From Clostridiaceae bacterium Marseille-Q4143 (GTDB lineage: Bacteria; Bacillota; Clostridia; Lachnospirales; Lachnospiraceae), in assembly GCA_018228645.1 (NCBI GenBank), contig CP073693.1:2738416-2802415 (forward strand): a stretch of 64,000 bases of DNA, in the 5' to 3' direction. Within the stretch, counting starts at the first letter, position 1, and each line of letters starts with the position of its first letter. Shown here piece after piece: positions 54,041-62,355 of this stretch. Both the position numbers and the translations under genes were made by a program. The notes beneath the pieces are model-generated. The model saw nothing but the letters and a program-made list of their open reading frames with translations. It was not told the origin of the DNA and did not search any database.

Positions 54041-55428
54041 TGGCACAGGGACTGACAAGAGTACCGGTTAGAGAGCAGAATCCGAAGGTTCGTGCTACAA
54101 ACTTCGAGGAAGTATGTTACGGTTACAATAAAGAAGAAGCAGTAGAAGAGGCAAAGCGCTGCCTTGGCTGTAAAAAACCGAAATGCGTAGAAGGATGTCC
54201 GGTTTCTATTAATATTCCGGAGTTCATCGCAGCAGTAAAAGAAGAGAAATTTGACGAAGCATTCAAGATCATCAGCCAGTCTTCTGCTCTTCCGGCCGTT
54301 TGTGGACGTGTATGCCCGCAGGAGAGCCAGTGTGAGGGTAAATGTGTACGTGGAATCAAAGGTGAACCGGTAGCAATCGGTAAACTGGAGCGTTTCGTTG
54401 CTGACTGGGCAAGAGAGAACGGTATCAAACCGGAAGCTCCGGCTGAGAAGAATGGTAAAAAAGTTGCAGTTATCGGTTCTGGTCCTTCCGGACTGACCTG
54501 CGCAGGAGATCTTGCAAAACTTGGTTATGATGTAACCATTTTTGAGGCATTACATAAAGCAGGCGGCGTACTGGTATATGGTATTCCGGAGTTCCGTCTT
54601 CCGAAAGACCGCGTTGTCGGACCGGAAGTTGAAAATGTAAAATCTCTCGGCGTTAAAATCGAGACTGACGTTATCATTGGAAAGACTGTTACCATCGATG
54701 AGCTGATCGAGAACGAAGGATTCGATGCAGTATTCATCGGTTCCGGTGCAGGACTTCCGAAATTCATGGGTATTCCGGGTGAGACCGCTTGTGGAGTTCT
54801 TTCCGCAAATGAGTTTCTGACCAGAAATAACCTGATGAAAGCTTTCGATGAGAGCTATGACACTCCGATCGTACACGGCAAGAAAGTCGTAGTCGTTGGT
54901 GGTGGTAACGTTGCTATGGACGCTGCACGTACTGCGCTTCGTCTTGGTGGCGAGACTCATATCGTATACAGAAGAAGTGAGGAAGAGCTTCCGGCTCGTA
55001 AAGAGGAAGTTCATCACGCTAAAGAGGAAGGTATCATCTTTGACCTTCTGACCAATCCAGTAGAGATCATCGTTGATGAGAATGACTGGGTAAAAGGTGT
55101 GAAATGTATCAAGATGGAACTGGGTGAGCCGGATGCTTCCGGAAGACGTCGTCCGGTAGAAGTTCCGGGATCTGAATTCGTTATCGATTGTGATACCGTT
55201 GTAATGTCCCTGGGTACTTCCCCGAACCCGCTGATCTCCTCAACAACCAAAGGTCTTGAGATCAACAAGAGAAAATGTATCGTTGCTACCGAGGATACTG
55301 GCGCTACCTCCAAAGAGGGCGTTTATGCCGGTGGTGATGCAGTTACCGGAGCAGCTACCGTTATCCTGGCAATGGGCGCAGGTAAAGCAGCAGCAAAAGG
55401 TATTCATGAGTATCTGAGCCAGAAATAA
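54040..55428 (+). CDS. nfnB: NfnB, glutamate-synthase-small-subunit-like FAD/[4Fe-4S] subunit
   Basis: 462 residues, GltD-like. N-terminal cluster motifs CLGCKKPKCVEGCPV and CGRVCPQESQCEGKCVRG bind two [4Fe-4S]. First FAD motif VAVIGSGPSGLTCAGDLAKLG, NADPH-binding VVVVGGGNVAMDAARTALRLGG, and C-terminal GVYAGGDAVTGAATVILAMGAG. Paired with nfnA, so Nfn transhydrogenase is preferred over a free-standing glutamate synthase subunit; no large gltB is present. Followed by the repeat element whose stem-loop may terminate transcription. Confidence 0.92.
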   Translation: MAQGLTRVPVREQNPKVRATNFEEVCYGYNKEEAVEEAKRCLGCKKPKCVEGCPVSINIPEFIAAVKEEKFDEAFKIISQSSALPAVCGRVCPQESQCEGKCVRGIKGEPVAIGKLERFVADWARENGIKPEAPAEKNGKKVAVIGSGPSGLTCAGDLAKLGYDVTIFEALHKAGGVLVYGIPEFRLPKDRVVGPEVENVKSLGVKIETDVIIGKTVTIDELIENEGFDAVFIGSGAGLPKFMGIPGETACGVLSANEFLTRNNLMKAFDESYDTPIVHGKKVVVVGGGNVAMDAARTALRLGGETHIVYRRSEEELPARKEEVHHAKEEGIIFDLLTNPVEIIVDENDWVKGVKCIKMELGEPDASGRRRPVEVPGSEFVIDCDTVVMSLGTSPNPLISSTTKGLEINKRKCIVATEDTGATSKEGVYAGGDAVTGAATVILAMGAGKAAAKGIHEYLSQK

Positions 55429-55432
55429 AGAT

Positions 55433-55455
55433 GACGGCTTCGACCTGAAGCCGTC
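55433..55455 (+). other. Perfect hairpin without T run after nfnB
   Basis: GACGGCTTC (55433-55441) pairs with GAAGCCGTC (55447-55455) around a five-base loop. It lacks a T tract, so it is more likely an mRNA 3'-end stabiliser, or works together with the repeat element's terminator just downstream. Confidence 0.6.
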
Positions 55456-55459
55456 TGAT

Positions 55460-55623
55460 ATTCTGTGTGCTATATACACGATTGTATGTAGTGTATCGTG
55501 ACAAATAATATAAGGACTGTGTGTCCAGTACGTACACTTAACAGTGTTCGTTCTGTTCCCACAGTCCTTTTTATTTGTCCGCTCCAATAGCATACAATTA
55601 CGTGATATATAGCCACACAGAAT
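55460..55623. repeat. MITE-like element, copy 1
   Basis: 164 bp with terminal inverted repeats ATTCTGTGTG (55460-55469) and CACACAGAAT (55614-55623); the two outer ~50-base halves are related in inverted orientation. No coding potential. Its centre holds a stem AAGGACTGTG (55512-55521) / CACAGTCCTT (55560-55569) with a T run, which can terminate nfnAB. A second copy in reverse orientation lies at 62356-62520 and a truncated one at 61452-61566. Confidence 0.82.
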
Positions 55624-55665
55624 GGAGAATATTTCTGGTCGAAGCCATGAAATAAGATTTTCTGC

Positions 55666-56016
55666 TCATCTAATTTGTTCTTCTTGCAATTCCAGCAAAG
55701 AATCCAAAATTTTATTTACAGTTACCAAAGTAGCAGTAGTACACTTTTTTAATTTGTCTGCAATTTCTGAATTAATGATGCTGTCGCGCTTTGCATAGGG
55801 AGTGTCTAAAAGAAAATAATCCAAATCTTTTTCAAGTGCAGAAGATATTTTTAAAAGCATCGTCAAAGACACTTTTGTTTGTCCAACTTCAATATGACTC
55901 ATATGATTGTTTGAACATCCAACTCGTTCACCAAGATCTGCCTGGCTGTAGCCTTTTTCAAGCCGGGCTGATTTAATTCGTTGTCCAATTTTTGTGTAAT
56001 TAATTTCCGGTTGCAT
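55666..56016 (-). CDS. XRE-family transcriptional regulator
   Basis: 116 residues. N-terminal helix-turn-helix IGQRIKSARLEKGYSQADLGERVGCSNNHMSHIEVGQ is typical XRE/Cro type; the C-terminal ~50 residues are helical and lack a peptidase domain. Divergent from the four-gene ATPase operon with a perfect palindrome in the shared region, so it probably represses that operon and perhaps itself. Similar stand-alone regulators are common in Lachnospiraceae mobile DNA. Confidence 0.88.
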   Translation of the reverse strand: MQPEINYTKIGQRIKSARLEKGYSQADLGERVGCSNNHMSHIEVGQTKVSLTMLLKISSALEKDLDYFLLDTPYAKRDSIINSEIADKLKKCTTATLVTVNKILDSLLELQEEQIR

Positions 56017-56077
56017 TTCAAACTCTCCATACCCTTTTGATAATTCATTATAGATAACGTGTATTTTTGCAACAACA

Positions 56078-56121
56078 ATCTATAAATGCAATTTGCATTT
56101 ATAGATGCAGAATGATATAAT
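56078..56121 (+). promoter_or_regulatory. Operator palindrome overlapping the promoter of the ATPase operon
   Basis: A perfect inverted repeat, ATCTATAAATGCAA (56078-56091), one central T, and its exact complement (56093-56106). The right arm contains TTGCAT (56093-56098), which with TATAAT at 56116-56121 forms a promoter with a 17-base spacer. A repressor bound here would cover the -35 box. The divergent XRE protein is the obvious candidate. Confidence 0.8.
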
Positions 56122-56158
56122 TTTAGAAAGAAAATTAAGGAAAGACCGGAGAATAAAT

Positions 56159-56968
56159 ATGAAGTGGGATGGTAATTTTAAAACTTCAAAATATAAAGAA
56201 ACGGGAAATATGGTACTTGATGTAATTGAAAATGATGGACGTATTTTCCATGAGGCTACAACAGATGGATACACACATGAGAGAGTTGATCGTGGAACAT
56301 ACATTTCAGATGATTACTATTTTCCGAGTAAGAAGTGTAAAGGAAAAGCCCATATTCATTATGACTTCAGATCTAATGGAGAAGTACTTGTTGATGGAAA
56401 AAGTATTTTTGATGAAGGCACAGGAGGAGAGGTTATGAGATTAGTAAGAGTAAGAAGTTTGGATGGAAAAGCAGACAGCAGATATCAGAAGAGGGAAATT
56501 GACAATAAGTTAGAATGCCAGGATAATCTTCGGCGTTTAGGAGAACAGTTTATATCTGATAAGGAAAGTCTTGAGAAAAAGATGGAAGATGTCCAGGAAT
56601 CCGATATGGATGAATTAACAAAAATAGGAGCTTTGGATGTATTGGAGGAAAAGCTTGCCCGTATAAAGGAGCAGTATGAAAAAGCCGTTGTTGAGGAAGA
56701 AGAACGATGCAGAGAAGAAACAGAAGAGAACATAAAGGATCTTCAGACGATGGCAGAAAATATTCAGGAACAGGCTGATAATATAAAAGACTGGAAGTCT
56801 GAAGCAACGGGTGAAGATATTCAGGATATAACAGATGAACTTGAAAAGAAACGCGACGAACTTGAACAAATGAAACAGGATTACGTGGATCAATTATCTT
56901 TAAGAATTCAACAGGCAAATATGCAGATGCGGCAGATGCGTGCACAGGGATTCAAAAGAAAAAGGTAA
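56159..56968 (+). CDS. Unknown protein with long C-terminal coiled coil (ATPase operon, gene 1)
   Basis: 269 residues, family not recognised. Residues 1-~105 look beta-rich and polar, with GYTHERVDRGTYISDDYYF and KAHIHYDFRSNGEVLVDGKS. Residues ~125-260 are almost wholly charged helix with heptads (LEEKLARIKEQYEKAVVEEEE; DELEKKRDELEQMKQDY), a coiled coil. No signal or membrane helix. GGAG precedes ATG 56159; ORF extension to 56105 crosses the promoter. It may be a cytosolic structural or adaptor partner of the ATPase encoded four bases downstream. Confidence 0.78.
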   Translation: MKWDGNFKTSKYKETGNMVLDVIENDGRIFHEATTDGYTHERVDRGTYISDDYYFPSKKCKGKAHIHYDFRSNGEVLVDGKSIFDEGTGGEVMRLVRVRSLDGKADSRYQKREIDNKLECQDNLRRLGEQFISDKESLEKKMEDVQESDMDELTKIGALDVLEEKLARIKEQYEKAVVEEEERCREETEENIKDLQTMAENIQEQADNIKDWKSEATGEDIQDITDELEKKRDELEQMKQDYVDQLSLRIQQANMQMRQMRAQGFKRKR

Positions 56969-56972
56969 TTAG

Positions 56973-59537
56973 ATGATGAAAATACATACGTTTACATTAG
57001 ATTCCATACCAGATTTAAGTCTGAATAAATATCAGGTATTGGCGGATACTGGAATTCAGGGTGTCCTCAAACGTCATGAAAGTTTTTTGCGTCAGTGGCA
57101 TGGAATCTGTATGGAAAGTGATTCCTGCTTTCATCTTCTATATTTATATTTGCCGGATGAAATGATAGGACAACGGTTAAAAGTGTATTTTATTGTTCAA
57201 AGTGATTTACTTGATCAAAAAACAGCTTTGCTTTTACTAAGAAATTCACCATTAAGTGATTTTTTCAAATTTCGGGAAAGCACATTACCAAATCACAGAT
57301 TCCAGTCGGCTGCAACATTAACGAAAAAGGAACGGATCGCAAATATTTATAATCCAACGACTGGAGAAGATAAAAAAATTCATTATGTTCCAGAATGGGA
57401 AATGAATGAAAATGCCAGATTATATGATCTGTTTCAAATTATGAAAGCACTGGGAGAAGCAGGCAGTACTCATGCATGTGCTTTTCGAATTGATATGTAT
57501 CCTGTATCTGACAGTAATGCAACGCGGTCAAAATTCGATCCTGTTTTAAAAAGTCTTCGAGGTGAAAGAGAGATCAAATTAGTGCGGGAAATGGGAAGTG
57601 TCCGATCTGACAATTATGCACAGGATATCTGCAAAGCATATGAAAGTTGGATAACTTCTCTGGAAACAAGCCCACATTTCAGAACAAATATATATAGTTT
57701 TGCAGATAATTTATTCGAAGCAAAATTAATATTGAATGCAGTTGGAGCTGAAGCATTATCTAAAGGTGACTTTTCGATTGCTGCAATAAAAGCAGAAACT
57801 GATGGATTTTCCCATCTACTGAGCAGAATGGATAAAAATCCTGAAAGTTATTGTTTTTATCCAGCAGAAGCAGCTATGGAAAGCTGGTCAACGACTTTTT
57901 GCCTGCAGGAAGCAGAGGCATTTTTTAGATTTCCGGTGTTATATGATGGTGAAGTAATAGAACTTCAAAAAGAAACAACGCCGCAATACATGAAAGACGG
58001 AATCTTTATAGGGAAAGACAGGAATTCTTATCCTGTTTATATTTCATTAAAAGAACTTTCGAAACATGCATTTTTCTCCGGTATGCCAGGATCTGGGAAG
58101 ACCAATACTATGCTTCATCTGATAACCGAATTGTGGAAACAGAAAATACCATTTCTCGTACTGGAACCAGCAAAAAAAGAATACAGGGCTCTTCTGGGTT
58201 ATAAAGAAATGCAAAATGTATATCTGTTTTCACCACATTTAGGAAGCAGTTTTCCGCTTCAATTAAATCCAATGGAGTTTCCCAAAGGAGTACAGTTGAG
58301 TGAACACATTAATGCCTTGCTGGAAGTGTTTGAGGGGTCTTTTGTTCTCGAAGGTCCAACCCGGCGTTTTTTAAGCAAATCGATTCAACAGGCTTATAAA
58401 AACAAAGGATGGGATCTCGAAGATATTAATACAGATACCAATGAAAATGATTTTCCAACTCTCCAGGATGTGTATGAGACATTGGAAGATGAGATTGATT
58501 CATCCAGTTATGATTCCGAATTGAAAGGAAATATGAGAGCATTTTTGCAAGTGCGGCTTGGAAGTCTGATGGAACGTGATGCAGGGGATGTGTTTAACGT
58601 TCCGTATTCGACACTGACACCGGAAGAATGGCTGAATATTTCCTCCATTGTCGAGTTGGAAATTCTGGGTGAGCAGGCAAAGAATTTTTTTGTATTACTC
58701 GTATGTCACTACATCGTTGAAACGTTACATGCAAATCCACATGGCGGGACCGACAAAAACGGAAATCTGCTGCCTGTCAGGCATGTTGTATTTATTGAAG
58801 AGGCCCATAATATTCTGGCAGCTTCTTCTCAACAACAGGGTGAATCTGTAAATCCAAAGATTTCAGCAACTGCATATATCGTTAAAATGCTGGCTGAAGT
58901 AAGAGCATTAAGAGAATCTATTGTTATTGCAGATCAGCTTCCAACAGCGTTAGCTATTGAAGTAACAAAAAATACCGGTATAAAGCTGGTGCATCGTCTG
59001 ACTGCTCAGGATGATAAAGAACAAATAGGTTCTGCTATTTCAGCATCACCCATACAATTGGAACAAATGGCAGCTTTCTCCAGCGGACAGGCATTGTTTC
59101 ATTATGAAAAAACATTAAAGCCATTTGAAATACAGGTAACGGAGTGGATAAAGCCAAGTATCTCGTATGATATAGGAGATGATCCGCAGCTTTATCAACA
59201 ATTAACGGATTCCGAAGAAATAAAAAATGTCATTGATGTTTTTCTGGAGAACTGGAAATGGAAACTTTATGCGCCGACTATTGAAAAAATAGAACTATGG
59301 CTAAAACAATACCAGAAATTAGATATAGAAAATAATGATCAGGTAAGACGCTGCCGAATTCAAAAATCAATTCTGTTACAGGAATGTAAATCTTTATTAA
59401 AGAACTGTGACAGTATGGAAAATCGATGGCATCTCTCAAAATATGATGCAGAAATATTTATGGAACTTGATAAAATGCGCCAAAATATTGTCTGTTTTAT
59501 AGAATTATTAAAAACAAAAGATAAGTGGAGGAATTAA
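56973..59537 (+). CDS. HerA/FtsK-superfamily ATPase (ATPase operon, gene 2)
   Basis: 854 residues. Residues 1-~340 form a family-specific N-terminal region without motifs I know. The motor follows: FIGKDRNSYPVYISLKEL, Walker A GMPGSGKTNTM at ~370, LEPAKKEYRALLGY, Walker B VVFIEEAHNIL at ~605, and IADQLPT plus KLVHRL at the sensor/arginine-finger positions, as in HerA (DUF87) hexameric pumps. A ~100-residue helical tail ends the protein. HerA-type motors move DNA or protein, and several work in antiphage systems with nucleases; no nuclease is evident here. Confidence 0.85.
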   Translation: MMKIHTFTLDSIPDLSLNKYQVLADTGIQGVLKRHESFLRQWHGICMESDSCFHLLYLYLPDEMIGQRLKVYFIVQSDLLDQKTALLLLRNSPLSDFFKFRESTLPNHRFQSAATLTKKERIANIYNPTTGEDKKIHYVPEWEMNENARLYDLFQIMKALGEAGSTHACAFRIDMYPVSDSNATRSKFDPVLKSLRGEREIKLVREMGSVRSDNYAQDICKAYESWITSLETSPHFRTNIYSFADNLFEAKLILNAVGAEALSKGDFSIAAIKAETDGFSHLLSRMDKNPESYCFYPAEAAMESWSTTFCLQEAEAFFRFPVLYDGEVIELQKETTPQYMKDGIFIGKDRNSYPVYISLKELSKHAFFSGMPGSGKTNTMLHLITELWKQKIPFLVLEPAKKEYRALLGYKEMQNVYLFSPHLGSSFPLQLNPMEFPKGVQLSEHINALLEVFEGSFVLEGPTRRFLSKSIQQAYKNKGWDLEDINTDTNENDFPTLQDVYETLEDEIDSSSYDSELKGNMRAFLQVRLGSLMERDAGDVFNVPYSTLTPEEWLNISSIVELEILGEQAKNFFVLLVCHYIVETLHANPHGGTDKNGNLLPVRHVVFIEEAHNILAASSQQQGESVNPKISATAYIVKMLAEVRALRESIVIADQLPTALAIEVTKNTGIKLVHRLTAQDDKEQIGSAISASPIQLEQMAAFSSGQALFHYEKTLKPFEIQVTEWIKPSISYDIGDDPQLYQQLTDSEEIKNVIDVFLENWKWKLYAPTIEKIELWLKQYQKLDIENNDQVRRCRIQKSILLQECKSLLKNCDSMENRWHLSKYDAEIFMELDKMRQNIVCFIELLKTKDKWRN

Positions 59538-59538
59538 A

Positions 59539-61110
59539 ATGGGTACATGTGTAGCAATAATAGTTATTGTTTCTCTTTGCATGATTGTGTTTAGCGAATT
59601 TTCTAATGCAGCTGAACAGAAGGCAAATGAAATTAAAGAATATAAATATGAGATCGAATCTCTTAATGCGGGAATTGAGGACTGTTTGCAAACAATCAGA
59701 ACAGGAATAAAAGATTATTTTAAAAATGATAAAGTAGATAATAGCGCTTTACTTTATGTAGAAATCGTAAATCATTCCATCAAGGAAATGGAATCTGATA
59801 TTGATAAAATGGAATATACAAACAAATGTTTAAAGCGTATATCGAAAAAAGAAAATTATGAAAATCAAATCAATGTTTGTAAAGGAAAAGTATATTCTAA
59901 TGCGAATGAGCAGATTGATAAATTTAATAATTTTTTAATAAAAGTGCAAAATGCTAAAGCTCTTTTTGACAGAGACGATTATGGCATAATTAATGAGAAA
60001 AGATTGTTAATAATAAAAAATATGGATCGAAATACAATTGAACAATCCATTTCAAAATATGATTATTTATTTTCAGATGATTCTCTGACTCAGAATAGAC
60101 TGGAACTCATATATCAAATTAATCCAGTAGATTATTTGTGTTATATCTGGCATTACGCAACCGAAAAAGTATATTCTGCAACGGATTTTTCCCGTGCAAA
60201 AAAACTTTTTTTGAAAATATGTAAAACTGAACATGTAGAAGTACTCCTTGCCGAATTGTATGCTAAGAAAAATGTTGGCGGAGAGGATGCACTCAGAGAA
60301 CCAGTACGGGAGTTATTGAAAAGGCAACAAGACAGTCAGACATTAACCATGCTTGCCTCTGGATTCATGTGGATGAAAGCATATCAGATGGAAGCAATGA
60401 TCTTAAAACATATGCTTGAAAATGGTATGGAAATGTCCCCTAAAGCCCAGGAGCGCCTTCAGATCCTGTCAAATGGAGGAGGCAGTGCACCTGATAATTT
60501 CAATGTTCATTCCGAAGCAAATAAATTATATTTTGATGTATCATCCTTATCATGGAGAGAAGATGAATATAAAGGATTTTTTGATAATCTGGCATTTCGC
60601 GATATGAGATTAACATATTCTCTGACAATCCGGGATGAAGATAAAGAGTTATTTATTGCACAGGGAATCTCTGTTCCCAAAGATAGTGATATTCACTCAA
60701 AATTAAAAATATTATTTGAAGAAGAATATGGATCTACCGTTGACAGCTTTCAAATCGAAGCAACTGCGCTATCAGGAAGTGGCGAAGAAAAACTGAATGG
60801 TATTCTGATTTGTTCAAAAGAATGCAGACAAATGGGTATTTTTGTCCACCTCGTAAAGATTGGTAAAAAAGTAGATATTAAATTCTATACACTTCTGATG
60901 CCGGAAAATATATCTGCTGATGAACAATTACAGAAAGCATTTTCTTTGCAAAAGAAATTAAGCCCAACAGTAAATATGTGGGAGAGCAGTTTAAAAGATA
61001 CAACGCTTATTGGTATTCAGCAATTGTTAAATGCTGAATCTCAAACAACACATACATCTGAAAATCAGAAATTTAATGAAAATGTAAACTCAAATGAGCC
61101 TGTTTTCTAA
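59539..61110 (+). CDS. Membrane-anchored coiled-coil protein (ATPase operon, gene 3)
   Basis: 523 residues, family unknown. An N-terminal membrane helix (CVAIIVIVSLCMIVFSEF) is followed by a helical, coiled-coil-rich part to ~320 (AEQKANEIKEYKYEIESL onward). An alpha/beta domain lies at ~335-500, then a polar Asn/Thr-rich tail. The DNA is noticeably AT-rich with many AAA and ATA codons compared with the core genes. It starts two bases after the ATPase stop, so the two are almost certainly co-expressed; the ATPase may dock on this protein at the membrane. Confidence 0.78.
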   Translation: MGTCVAIIVIVSLCMIVFSEFSNAAEQKANEIKEYKYEIESLNAGIEDCLQTIRTGIKDYFKNDKVDNSALLYVEIVNHSIKEMESDIDKMEYTNKCLKRISKKENYENQINVCKGKVYSNANEQIDKFNNFLIKVQNAKALFDRDDYGIINEKRLLIIKNMDRNTIEQSISKYDYLFSDDSLTQNRLELIYQINPVDYLCYIWHYATEKVYSATDFSRAKKLFLKICKTEHVEVLLAELYAKKNVGGEDALREPVRELLKRQQDSQTLTMLASGFMWMKAYQMEAMILKHMLENGMEMSPKAQERLQILSNGGGSAPDNFNVHSEANKLYFDVSSLSWREDEYKGFFDNLAFRDMRLTYSLTIRDEDKELFIAQGISVPKDSDIHSKLKILFEEEYGSTVDSFQIEATALSGSGEEKLNGILICSKECRQMGIFVHLVKIGKKVDIKFYTLLMPENISADEQLQKAFSLQKKLSPTVNMWESSLKDTTLIGIQQLLNAESQTTHTSENQKFNENVNSNEPVF

Positions 61111-61426
61111 GGAATGTTATATTCATGCCCATTACCATCTATATTGTCCTGGATGCGGAGGAACAAGAGCAGTAATGGCATTGTTGCATGGCAATTTATT
61201 TCAGGCGATTAAATATAATGCCTTAGTTGTATTCTTTTTAATGGATATCCTAATAGGTTGTTTACTAAGAATATGCCTGAATAATAATGATAATAGATAC
61301 AAATATTTTCGGAGACAGAGAATATATAGCACAATTATATTTGTCGGTTGCGTTTTATGGATGGCTTTTAGAGATTATTTGCTCTTGGTTCATGGAATAG
61401 ATTTCATTGGAGATTTCATCCCTTAA
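61094..61426 (+). CDS. DUF2752 membrane protein (ATPase operon, gene 4)
   Basis: 110 residues. The DUF2752 signature YCPGCGGTRAVMALLHGN lies near residue 17, followed by an amphipathic segment with IKYNALVVFFL and a second membrane helix (IYSTIIFVGCVLWMAF). The family is small, two-helix, with a conserved CPxCGxTR motif and unknown role. ATG 61094 overlaps the preceding gene by 17 bases. Followed by the truncated repeat element, which supplies a terminator. Confidence 0.82.
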   Translation: MSLFSKECYIHAHYHLYCPGCGGTRAVMALLHGNLFQAIKYNALVVFFLMDILIGCLLRICLNNNDNRYKYFRRQRIYSTIIFVGCVLWMAFRDYLLLVHGIDFIGDFIP

Positions 61427-61451
61427 GAAAAGTTTCAGGTATATTAGTCTC

Positions 61452-61566
61452 TATTTTGTGTCGGTATATTTTATGTAATTGTATTTCATTGAAGCAGACA
61501 AATAAAAGAACTGTGTGAGCAGAGCGGACATTTTGCAATATTCGTTCTGCTTATACAGTTCTTTTT
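61452..61566. repeat. Truncated MITE-like element, copy 3, with bidirectional terminator
   Basis: Starts CTATTTTGTGT and continues through AATTGTATTTCATTGAAGCA and GACAAATAAAAGAACTGTG, parallel to copy 2 but more diverged. The right-hand ~50 bases, including the terminal repeat, are missing. Its centre AAGAACTGT / ACAGTTCTT with flanking A and T runs can terminate the + operon and the facing minus-strand toxin-antitoxin transcript. Confidence 0.7.
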
Positions 61567-61578
61567 AAAATGAAAAGG

Positions 61579-61890
61579 CTATTTCGCAATAACAAATTCA
61601 GTCTGATCCAAGTCTTCGGCGGATAAGATATCCAGAAGACGGAAGGCCGGTCCGGTGGGATGGGTTCGGCCACATTCCCAAGCTTCTACGGTTTTTTGAG
61701 AGACGCCCATATAAGTGGCAAAAACGCTTTGTGTCATGCCTGCCTTCATACGTATTTCCCGGATTTCTTTATTAGAGTACTTCTTAACGGGCATAATCAT
61801 ATATGTTTTTACACGGGCTTTTCCAGTCCCTTGCTCATATGCAATGGCTTCTTCTAATCCCTGTTTTAAATCATCAAATAATGAACTCAT
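61579..61890 (-). CDS. higA: HigA/NadS-like antitoxin, XRE type
   Basis: 103 residues. The N-terminal third is a toxin-binding-like helix region (SLFDDLKQGLEEAIAYEQG). The C-terminal helix-turn-helix (IREIRMKAGMTQSVFATYMGVSQKTVEAWECGRTHP) is typical of HigA-type antitoxins that follow their toxin gene. It lies four to five bases after the toxin gene stop on the minus strand and should bind the palindrome in the shared promoter. Confidence 0.88.
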   Translation of the reverse strand: MSSLFDDLKQGLEEAIAYEQGTGKARVKTYMIMPVKKYSNKEIREIRMKAGMTQSVFATYMGVSQKTVEAWECGRTHPTGPAFRLLDILSAEDLDQTEFVIAK

Positions 61891-61895
61891 ACAAA

Positions 61896-62243
61896 TTACC
61901 TCCTGTTTTTGGCTGCTTCTTCTTTTAATGCCTTCACTAATTTTTTCAGAACGGCTTTTTCTTCGTTTGTAAGATTTTCCTGTTCCTTTTTCTCAAAAGC
62001 AGTAATTAAGTAAGTTACTTCATATTCTGCAAAATCTGTATAACATACTCGTATACTGCCACTTTTTCCTTTATTTTCAAGTGGAAATCGGACTTTCCGG
62101 ATGCCGCCGGTTCCTTCCATCACCGGTCCGGATTCTGGATCTTTTAATAGTATTATTTGCAAAGCCTGAAGTTCTTTATCGCCAAGACCAATTTCTTTCC
62201 AACGTTTTGTAAATAGTGGTACTTCTATAAAAGTTCTTGTCAT
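61896..62243 (-). CDS. higB: HigB/RelE-like toxin
   Basis: 115 residues. RelE-fold pattern: FTKRWKEIGLGDKELQALQ, then KDPESGPVMEGTGGIRKVRF, SGSIRVCYTDFAEYEVTYLITAFEKKE, and a Lys-rich C-terminal helix. This fits the HigB2-like type II toxins that cleave ribosome-bound mRNA. ATG 62243 is the start: AAAGG lies just upstream, while the extension to 62300 would read through the promoter. Toxin precedes antitoxin, as usual for HigBA. Confidence 0.85.
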   Translation of the reverse strand: MTRTFIEVPLFTKRWKEIGLGDKELQALQIILLKDPESGPVMEGTGGIRKVRFPLENKGKSGSIRVCYTDFAEYEVTYLITAFEKKEQENLTNEEKAVLKKLVKALKEEAAKNRR

Positions 62244-62271
62244 TTGTTTATTACCTTTCCCTTTTATTATT

Positions 62272-62300
62272 ATATTACACCCTATTATATAGGGTGTCAA
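62272..62300 (-). promoter_or_regulatory. Promoter with embedded palindrome for higBA
   Basis: On the minus strand TTGACA (62300-62295) and TAATAT (62277-62272) are 17 bases apart. A perfect 9-3-9 palindrome ACACCCTAT-TAT-ATAGGGTGT (62277-62297) fills the spacer, an ideal autorepression site for the HigA-like protein. TATAAT three bases further on is an alternative -10. Confidence 0.8.
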
Positions 62301-62355
62301 TTCTCATTAAAAATTATTCTATAACTATAGTGTTATTTCGAGCAAAACTTTCCCG

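Noticed and set aside
54040-55428. NfnB as the small subunit of glutamate synthase
   Set aside because: No large subunit gene is adjacent and the directly coupled upstream gene is NfnA-like; the Nfn pair explains both.
55433-55455. Hairpin after nfnB as a Rho-independent terminator
   Set aside because: Stem is perfect but no T run follows; the T run belongs to the repeat element downstream. Listed as a plain hairpin.
56973-59537. The ATPase as a conjugation VirB4/TraC or a type VII EssC protein
   Set aside because: Motif set and single motor domain fit HerA/DUF87 better; no other conjugation genes, WXG100 proteins or FHA domain are present.
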